Source of the DNA: Nothopassalora personata
Taxonomy: Eukaryota > Ascomycota > Dothideomycetes > Mycosphaerellales > Mycosphaerellaceae
Assembly (NCBI GenBank): GCA_033816765.1
Contig: CM066288.1
Span: 4,154,001-4,218,000 of the forward strand
DNA: 64,000 bases
Direction of reading: 5' to 3'
A program made the position numbers and the translations under genes. Below the pieces are notes generated by a model that did no database searches, was not told where the DNA came from, and saw nothing but the letters and a program-made list of their open reading frames with translations. Every line of letters starts with the position of its first letter. Within the stretch, counting starts at the first letter, position 1. Below are positions 56,566 through 64,000 of this stretch, one piece after another.

Positions 56566-57803
56566 ATGATGTCTGACGCCGCTGTCCCGAGGCTGTGTCT
56601 CATGGCGCTTGGAAGAAGGGTCGAGCAATTTGTCGGGCGTCGGGTGCTTGCAGGTGCGCTAATGAGTTTAGTGACGCATGTTGGTTGATTCGCCTGAGGC
56701 ACGCAGGTGTCTCAAAGAGGGAGCGAGTATGTTCGCAGGCAGAAAGTCGCGACACAACACGTTACCTTGGATTATGCATATTTCTTGTTCATGCTCGTCG
56801 CGTCCTCAACCCTCGCTGTTAAAGAGCAGTCAGGGATGGACGCTAAAGAGAGCACCGGTGGTGGTGAAGGCCGTGGCAGCTCGACTGCACGACAGTGGTT
56901 CCTGCTTACAATGCACCGCTTATCAGACATCTCTATCTGCTGTTCTCCAGATCCAGAAGGGAGCATACACGGCGACAATGTGAGCTCAATGCAATTTGGA
57001 CGACAGGAGGTGAAGGGGTCAAGGGACCAGCCAGAAATTGTATCCGGAATCGCATATGCAGGGATAGATGGATAGTGTACATCCTAGGGTTGTTCCTAGC
57101 TGGCTGTTACTGCAGTCCGTTTGGTTGGAAGCATGATTGAATTTCTAGCGTGGCGCTAGGCGAAAATTGCACAGACACCAGTGAATAGTAGTACTCCAAG
57201 TCCACTCTGAAGACATCTTATCTACCTCGTTCTCGAGATAGACTGGGCACCAGATAGTGAGATCGAAACCCTAGCGGATAGGTCGTATCCTCCGGCTCTA
57301 ATGAATACTGAATACTTGAGCCACAATAGTCTTGTGTTGGTGCGGCAGTCTTCGATCGCAGTTGTCCGCCTCACCAAGATCGTCTCCATCTGGTAGAGGT
57401 GAGGTTGAAGTCGTGAGAACTTGCGTTAGCGCCGCAGGAAAACGAGCCAACCACAGGCCTAGCGAGCTTTATTCTCCCTGAGAACATCATTCACGGTGCC
57501 AGATACACGTCTGCACAATGTTCGCATTGTGTTTGGAGATGCAGGAGACAGAGTTTGATATTGGCAGAAGCAGCCGAACTCCGAACGCCGACATGACCTC
57601 GAAATGTTCGGCTGACAAATGAATAATAGGATCGTCAGCGACAACAGAACATGAAGACCTCTCGCATTCCCTACATGTTTGGACAGTGTGTACGATGGTT
57701 GATCAAAGTTTGCCTATGTGTTTGAGTAGCTGTGCATCATTCTTTCCACTGCTCTAAGCCCATAAGATTACTCTTCCGGCCGTCACGACCAATCCTCAAC
57801 ACC
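56566..57803. other. Intergenic, no gene seen
   Basis: About 1.2 kb. Short frames (56707-57075, 56895-57140) lack domains. The right end holds the promoter of the Nudix gene. Confidence 0.5.
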
Positions 57804-59321
57804 ATGTCCGAACAGAGAACGGCAGAACCACCACCACCAAGCCTAATACCACATCTTCGCACTGTCCTCGAAGATTTACAGAAAGAGCATTATCCTGACC
57901 TGCCCAATCCTGAAGGTCTGAAGCGTAGAGCCTCGGTAGCATTCATACTACGCGTCCACCCATCCTACGCGCACTGGCCTGAGTCTCAGACGCCAAAGCA
58001 CAACGACCTCGAGACTTTTTTCAGCCAACAATGGGTACAACACGGCGAGCCTGAAGTCCTGTTCATCAAGCGTGCATCACGAAAGGGAGATAGGTGGACG
58101 TCACACATTGCCCTTCCCGGCGGCAAGCGCGATCCTGAGGATGCAGACGATAAGGCAGCTGCAGTAAGAGAAGCGTGGGAAGAGGTCGGTGTAGATCTGC
58201 ACAAGCACGCGGTTGAGTGTGGCAATCTACCTCAGAGGCTAGTCACAACCCACTGGGGAAAGAAGCCACTGCTGGTGCTTTGTCCCTACGTCTTCCTGGT
58301 CACGCAGCATGAGATACCACCTTTGAAGCTGCAGCCCACCGAGGTTGCCGGTACACATTGGGTACCTTTGCGATCGTTGCTCTCCCCTTCACAGCGTACC
58401 ATAGCCTTCGAAGATGTCTCGAGTCGAATTGCGAACCAGGAGACTGGCGTCAAGAAGTGGATGCTCAGCACGATCTTGGGCAAGATGGTGTTTGCAGCTA
58501 TCAATCTTGAGCCCACAGAGTCTCTCCACAGCGTTGAGTCGCCTGCGCAAGACACTTTGCAGGACAACAGGCATGCGAGACTTGGTCGCGTCGACAGGCT
58601 CAACGAACTGGCGAGCAGATTATGGCGAAGTGATGTCTTTAATCAATTTCCGTCTCCCAAGAAAGACGGCCCTCTGCTGCTCTGGGGTCTAACGCTCGGT
58701 GTCGTGAGCGACTTCCTCGACCTGGTCCCGCCGCACAACGCTCTCGAGCTGTGGACGTATCCTACCTTCACGCCGCTTGACGTTCGCTTCGCAGTCTGGC
58801 TGATGACCTACAACTTCAAGAACCGCAAGCGTGCGGAGCTGCAATCAGGCGCAGAGTTCAAGGCAATGAAACCATCTTTTGGTGGAGCCTCGGAAAGTGG
58901 TGTCGGCGTCGCGAGCGCAGGCGCGAGTGGTTATGCCACACCTGCCAGCGCTGGTGCCACGTTACCAGAAGACCCGAGTGTCTCCTCCACAGTCCTCGTG
59001 GAGCGACCGAACGAGCTCCTGCGGAAGGCGCTGCAGCCAGACGAGACCGGACTTCATGGCCTTGGAAGTGGAGTCGGCGCAGGGGAGGTGAAGGAGAAGA
59101 AAGCGGCAGTGCAAACAATGCTCGAAGGGTTCGTGGCGTCCTTTGCCCAACTTGTTCTGCCAGAGATCTCTAACCGCGGCAGATACTATGTCATTGTGCG
59201 ACGAGCTGTTGCGATGGCATTGATTGGCAGAGCCAGTGTGGCAGTCATTACCGCCGTGCTATTGTGGAAGCGTTTCAAGAGTCTGCGTTCCGAGAGATTA
59301 CAGAGGTTCTTGCAACGGTGA
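57804..59321 (+). CDS. Nudix hydrolase with C-terminal membrane segment
   Basis: A single exon of 505 residues; the first ATG (accATGtcc) is at 57804, upstream codons being GTG-initiated. The Nudix region lies near residues 45-180: RRASVAFILRVHP, then the box PGGKRDPEDADDKAAAVREA with WEEVG directly after. Spacing between the first Glu and REAWEEVG is two residues longer than the textbook box, which is typical of CoA-diphosphatase-like (Pcd1/NUDT7) members. Catalytic Glu residues are present. A C-terminal extension of about 300 residues includes a Gly/Ser/Ala-rich linker and a hydrophobic segment near 480-495 (AMALIGRASVAVITAVLLW), followed by a basic end. Membrane anchoring to mitochondria, peroxisomes or ER is inferred; the nucleotide substrate is unknown. 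Confidence 0.85.
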   Translation: MSEQRTAEPPPPSLIPHLRTVLEDLQKEHYPDLPNPEGLKRRASVAFILRVHPSYAHWPESQTPKHNDLETFFSQQWVQHGEPEVLFIKRASRKGDRWTSHIALPGGKRDPEDADDKAAAVREAWEEVGVDLHKHAVECGNLPQRLVTTHWGKKPLLVLCPYVFLVTQHEIPPLKLQPTEVAGTHWVPLRSLLSPSQRTIAFEDVSSRIANQETGVKKWMLSTILGKMVFAAINLEPTESLHSVESPAQDTLQDNRHARLGRVDRLNELASRLWRSDVFNQFPSPKKDGPLLLWGLTLGVVSDFLDLVPPHNALELWTYPTFTPLDVRFAVWLMTYNFKNRKRAELQSGAEFKAMKPSFGGASESGVGVASAGASGYATPASAGATLPEDPSVSSTVLVERPNELLRKALQPDETGLHGLGSGVGAGEVKEKKAAVQTMLEGFVASFAQLVLPEISNRGRYYVIVRRAVAMALIGRASVAVITAVLLWKRFKSLRSERLQRFLQR

Positions 59322-60047
59322 AGAGGATGCGATCAGAGTGGCGTATCACGGATTGCGTCGTGTGGAACGTCTCTTTTATCACATGACAAGTCCCGTTACT
59401 CGAATGTTGCGAGACATGCTGGCAAGAAACTATAGTGCACTGAATTCTTGGAACGAACGACAACCACTACGGTTGGCGGAGTGCGACTTTGAGATGCGGC
59501 TGCGAAAGGAGACGATTCAATGCTCTACAAGTCGGCCGGCGACCACGAGGCTGATCCTCACGGCTGATCTGTCTACGATGCGAAACACTCATGTCACGCT
59601 CCACGATACACGTTGAGTCGTGAGGCCCGATTCTTGATTGGTGCTTATATACTTTGCGAATGTTGGCGCAGTGCAGCACGGATGCAGGAAGTAAGCGCAG
59701 CGAGGTATGGGGAAGGGGGGAAGTATATGGGTGAGATACATCAGCGAGATTCCGGCGGTCTGGGGAACCAGAGAGCGAAAGCGCCAGCGACAACACTCGA
59801 TACCATACAGACGCGGGGCAGCTGGCGACGAACAGCTTCGACAGAAACACAGCAACAGTACGGGAAACAGAAATGCGACGGCGACAGCAACAGCGTCTCA
59901 CAGCAGAGACAGGCTGCGAAGAAGATGACGAATGACGCGACCACGACCCAAGACGAGAAAGAAAACATTCAACGACAACAACACTTGAGACGAAGATGCA
60001 CAAAAACTTCTTCTCCAGCCGCCAGCCAAAAAGCCAACGAACTGATG
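59322..60047. other. Intergenic, no gene seen
   Basis: 3' region of the Nudix gene; frames here lack domain content. Confidence 0.5.
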
Positions 60048-60052
60048 AAAAA
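60048..60052 (-). terminator. Pol III T5 terminator
   Basis: Five T on the minus strand, eight bases past the end of the tRNA-like gene, as expected for RNA polymerase III termination. Confidence 0.65.
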
Positions 60053-60059
60053 GGGTTGA

Positions 60060-60190
60060 TAGAGAAGGAAGGATTTGAACCTCCATTTCATGAGTTGAAT
60101 GGTACTGGCGGACGGTTGCCACCCTCAGCATGTCAAAAGAATGAGACAGCTTTGGGCCCCTCATGCGTCCTACCGTTAGACGACCTCTCC
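60060..60190 (-). tRNA. tRNA-like gene with intron, isotype unresolved
   Basis: On the minus strand GGAGAGG (60184-60190) pairs with CTTCTCT (60061-60067) as a seven-base acceptor stem with G-T wobbles. A D-arm GTCT AACGGTA GGAC and a T-arm GGAGG TTCAAAT CCTTC are well formed and supply A- and B-box promoter words. CATGA and TCATG can pair as the anticodon stem, leaving a 67-base insert. A canonical intron after position 37 would leave a loop beginning GGGGCC with no U33, so I cannot assign an anticodon. Pol III terminator follows. A tRNA pseudogene or unusual intron position are alternatives. Confidence 0.55.
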
Positions 60191-61671
60191 TGTTGGGTGT
60201 TGGTTGTTGGGATGAAAGGAAGAAGAAATGCAAGAGGAAGAGAACAAATATTTATGCCGACTGGGAAACTCTAATGCTGCTGTGGTGGGTCAGGTCAGAT
60301 GCTTACCAGCTTGGTTTTGAGTTCAGGCTGAGGACCACGAGGGAATGTAGGAGTTGGAACAGCAGCTAGCTACCTGGAAATGGGCGAACCTGTACTCGCT
60401 GGTCTTTTCGTGTCCTCATGCGTGTGATCCTGCCCCCAAGCCCATTTCTGCTTCTCCACGAGCTTTCTCAACCAGCTCCGACGTCCACGATCCGAAAATG
60501 TCATCTTGGTGCAAGCCAAAGCCAAAACTTCCTTCGTCTCCTCAACTTGAGCTGCAAGATGCTCATTGCTCTCTCGCCTTTCCCTTCGGACCAGCAACCA
60601 CCCAGCACAGTAAAGCCGGCGAAATGTCCCAGACAGCTGACATGAACCCAGGTATCAACGTAGGCAGCAATGACCGGATCGATACGAAAGCGTCGAAACA
60701 CTGCTTTCACCCGCTCCAGCTCCAGAGTCCAGCTTCAGCAGTTCTATGAATCGCCCTGCGTTCCGGGGTTTCAATTACATCGCCTAAATCCAGGTAGATA
60801 GACCTACATCTAAGACACACTAAACGAAAACATCATCGAGCCAACTCCGCCATCCTCGCATGAGCATGATATAATAATGTACGTTTGAAGGTTGGGTTCA
60901 CGGACATCTCTTAGTTGCCAACATAAGACAGCATAGGGATGTGGAATCTCTTGTGAGCTAGTAGGAGGAGCTCTGGCATACTCTCTGCGCTGATCTCCCG
61001 GTCCCGGCAGGTGTTGACCAAGGCAAGGTTCGTGACCTTGTGACGAGTGCTTGGCGCGCGCGATTGAGGATCTTGATCTTGCGGGAAGGCTGGTGTTGCT
61101 AGTAGACTAGCCTCGGGCAAGGCGTAGTGGTGATGGTTGACGCTCGCGCTTGATGGGGTCGTCGCTTTCTGGTTGGACCTCTATTGCTTTATTATAGATA
61201 AGAAGGTATTCGTTCGTACATCTGGAGTCGAAGCTCGGCCTGGTCTCGCGGGAAGCCTTACCCAGGTTGTGAAGTGTGCGTGCGTGTCGTGATGTGTTGT
61301 CTTGCGGACGAGTTGTGGATTTGTGAGAAGTGCCAGAGCCAAGTACGGGCGGGCACAAGTGCACAAGTGTCTTGTAACGGGTTACATTAGCTGAAATAAT
61401 GTTGCAAGCCTTTTGTAAGAGCATGTATCACTTGCTACTGATTCTTTGTGCTTGAAGTAGAACTTGCCCAGGGTTTTAGTGTTGATAGCCAGCCGTTCTG
61501 TGCGATTCCTTGTACGCAGCCAAAAGAGGTGCACGGCGTTCTTCCTGGTGGCAGTAAATTATTTCTCTGATGGTATATTTGATACCAAATTTTCGGATGA
61601 CCTGGGTGCGCTTCCCTGCAGGTCTCATCATCGAGCTGAGTGTCGTCAATTTTGTCACCGCGAGTATTGTC
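60191..61671. other. Intergenic, no gene seen
   Basis: About 1.5 kb with short unsupported frames on both strands (for example 60354-60749). The right end lies at the 3' side of the transporter pseudogene. Confidence 0.5.
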
Positions 61672-63362
61672 TTAAGCCTTCTCAACATACTCCAACGCAC
61701 CCTTCTCACTCCCCACAATACTCATGCTCCTTTCTGCCGTCTCCTGGGCAATGACTTCCGGTGGCGGCGCACCAGCCTCATCACCGTCGAAAATGTGCGC
61801 AATCTGCTCGAGCGTATGTCCTCGTGTCTCCGGGTCCGTGAGATAAGCCGTGGTGCCGTACAGCACAATAATGATCAGGGAGACGATGTAGTACTTCCAT
61901 CCAATGTTTCCAAGCGCGATGGGGGTGACGAAAGTGTTAAAGACGATGCCGACCACGACCGAGACGCCCATGACAGTGAGGCCGCGGGAACGGAGGCGGT
62001 ATGGCCAGATTTCGCAGGGGTAGGCGGTAGCTGGAGGTCTGCTGGGGTTGTGTCACTAATTGAGGTTGAGACATGGGGATGCGATCCTTACAGTGAGATG
62101 TCATAGCCAGCAAAGGATACGAACAGAAACGGGATTACTGCCAGCCCAGTGCCAGAGTCTCCGGTGGTTTTGAAGGAGCCGCTCAGTGCTGTTGTGATGA
62201 CGTAGCCCACTAGCATTATTGCAGCGGAGGACAAGGACAGGAATCGTCGTCCAAGGGTATCGACCAGAACGGCGGCGGTGACCGACCAGATCAGATTGCA
62301 AATCTGAAGGCAGGCCGAGATCAGAGTCTGGTCTCTCGTACTCGTGACTCCAATACTATTCAGGACCAGCGGCAAGTAGTAGCTAATGACACCTTGACCA
62401 ACCGATTGCGAGAAGAGCCCAATGGTAATGGAAATGAACATGAACAGTCGATGGCGGTTGCCCTTCATCTTGACCATTTCTGCATACTTTACGCTGGTAG
62501 CAGCCCGTCTCTCAGCTTGGCGCGTCGCTGTGATCTCAGTCATCGCACAGTCGATGAGAGCCGGGTTATTGACACAATCGTGTGCCTTCTCCAGCATCCG
62601 ACGAGCCTCCCGGTTGCGATCCTTGCTGACAAGCCATCGTGGACTTTCAGGTGCGAACATGAGCCCAGGCAGTGCTACGATCGGAAGCAAGATCTGCAAA
62701 TAGGTTGGGATGCGCCACGACCAATCGCTCTGGTAGTTACGCGTACCAAACGTGACGAAAGCTCCAATAGTGCCGCCAAGGTACCATCCGCAGTTGTAGA
62801 GCGCATTCGAGACACCCCGGTGGGGAGGATAAGCGATCTCATTGATCAAGACAATGACAGGTCCGGAGAACCAGGCACTTGCACAACCGACGAAGAAGCG
62901 CATGAGGACAACTTTTGTAGTCGTGTTTGCCAGCTGTCACAGCCATGCCGAGAACCAGGAAGTCGTATCCGATGTATATGCCAGGTTTGCGTCCGTAATT
63001 GTTGGCCGCCCAAGCGGACATGGCATAGCATATGCCATTGCTGACCCAGTACATAGCACCAATGAAGCCAAGCCAGGCCCATGTCAAAGTGTCCATGAAG
63101 TCGTTTCGTCGATCGAGGGCCTGTAACCGTTCATCAGGCTGCCGTCGTAGCCATTTGCGGACGCTCGAGGGTATCAAGCGGTTAGCGAGGCTGCTCCGAT
63201 CGACTGTCAGGAGATACAGCTCTTAGAGAAAAGTATCAGAGACAGAACCGTCCAATTCAACTTGATGAGATTTGCTTTGATGTACTATGGTCGACCATCA
63301 TTTGGCAGGACGGCTTGCAGTTCGTCGCCAATGGCCTTTAAGCGAGATTTAAAGGCACCCAT
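61672..63362 (-). pseudogene. MFS sugar transporter pseudogene (lactose-permease type)
   Basis: The gene plan is clear: ATG 63362, an intron at 63164-63217 (GTATCT..CGAG, branch GCTAAC), a long exon, an intron at 62039-62091 and a last exon to 61672. Family text includes SSANGYDGSLMNG, LGFIGAMYWVSNGICYAMSA, MRFFVGCASAWFSGPVIVLI, APESPRWLV, YYLPLVLNSIGVTST and AYPCEIWPYRLRSRGLTVMG. Three lesions break it: TAG at 63285-63287 where relatives have Trp (DGRP*YIKANLIKLNW); a one-base loss near 63125 between SLMNG and LQALDR; and a one-base gain near 62930 before MRFFVG. Splice sites and most motifs are intact, so inactivation looks recent. The substrate of the ancestor is unknown; sequence error is possible for the indels. 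Confidence 0.8.
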
Positions 63363-64000
63363 AGCATAAGTTGGATTCTCGAGATGTGCTACTGAGCTTG
63401 AGTGATGTCCGCTGCCTTGATGATCCTGTGGCTCTGATAGTGACCGGGGTGCGGAGTAGAACATGATGCACTTTGAGCAGACAAGTCTTTCGAATCCAGG
63501 GAGTCATGCATAACGTTACTCGCGGAGTAATGGGCCGGATATCCTCCTCGGATGTAAGAGAAGTGGTGACACTGATCAGTCTGGTTAAGGCATGAGAAGG
63601 CGTTTCGAAAGGTCCTACTCAGGGTAGCGCTGGTGGGTGCGAAAAATGTTCCACACATGCGTAATCCCACTGCGAGCCTCGCAGTCATAAGCGTGCCGCA
63701 TATTCTTTGGTGGTGAATAAGCCGTTTAGAGGTCCCTCGCACGAGTTCTGCGTGTGAAGGACAGAAACGCATTCTCGCAGACTCGCACTACTCTTCCCTA
63801 GTCCTACTCGCGTGCAGACCATGTTCATTCACAATCATGGGGCGGGTAAAGCCTGGTCCGACTTCGGACGTGGAGGCCCATGGAGAGATACATACTTCGG
63901 ACCACTGTGAGTGGGGGCGTTGATTCTGCCTATGCAAGTGATATAGATCGTATACGGACCGGGGACCATGCGTGAAGCAGGTGTTCTCCATGTCCTGATA
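63363..64000. other. Window end, no gene seen
   Basis: Short frames only. A gene reaching in from beyond 64000 cannot be excluded. Confidence 0.4.

Noticed and set aside
56707..57140. Short ORFs after the GH92 gene
   Set aside because: No start context, domain or splice continuity; probable 3' UTR.

Overview
The window reads as nuclear DNA of a filamentous ascomycete (Pezizomycotina), most likely a Dothideomycete. Genes are intron-poor, and most introns are 50-70 nt with GTRNGT donors, CTAAC/CTGAC-like branch sites and YAG acceptors. The gene content fits: a Cya5-like PPR protein, ATG8, PEX16, NCE101, MAP65/Ase1, a Bud14/Tea4-type SH3 protein, GH92, an AltA1-like secreted protein and a Fot1/pogo transposon. 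Sequence alone does not give genus or species. Exon joins below were read by eye from splice signals and protein continuity, not from transcripts.

Left housekeeping block (about 0.1-25.4 kb): a mitochondrial PPR protein; ATG8 and PEX16 on the minus strand; NCE101 divergent from PEX16; a 1392-residue WD40/SANT-like protein with a Cys-rich tail; a sugar transporter; Ase1/MAP65; a heme-oxygenase-like tail-anchored protein; an F-box-like protein; and a DUF2235 hydrolase.

Central accessory block (about 25.4-45.3 kb): few intact genes, several broken genes and one intact DNA transposon. In order it holds a degenerate stretch, a Ser/Thr-rich membrane protein with an early TGA, a GMC oxidoreductase relic, an intact DUF1640/MCUR1-like mitochondrial protein, an F-box-like pseudogene with two TAG codons, a complete pogo-type element with 70-bp perfect terminal inverted repeats, an AltA1-like secreted protein 88 bp from that element, an AT-richer stretch with transition-only repeat divergence, a 14-Cys putative secreted protein, and a DUF3431 gene interrupted by one TAG. 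Loss by nonsense and transition changes suggests, but does not prove, repeat-induced point mutation (RIP) or relaxed selection.

Right housekeeping block (about 45.3-59.3 kb): a small hypothetical protein; the mitochondrial GTP/GDP carrier GGC1 divergent from a macro-domain protein; a Bud14/Tea4-like polarity protein with an apparent PP1-docking motif; a GH92 mannosidase; and a membrane-anchored Nudix hydrolase. After that come an intron-containing tRNA-like gene with an odd anticodon loop and an MFS sugar-transporter pseudogene carrying one nonsense codon and two frameshifts.

I see no CRISPR array, no polyketide or peptide synthase cluster and no Starship-type captain recombinase. The most notable local signal is the transposon/effector/pseudogene compartment at 30-45 kb.
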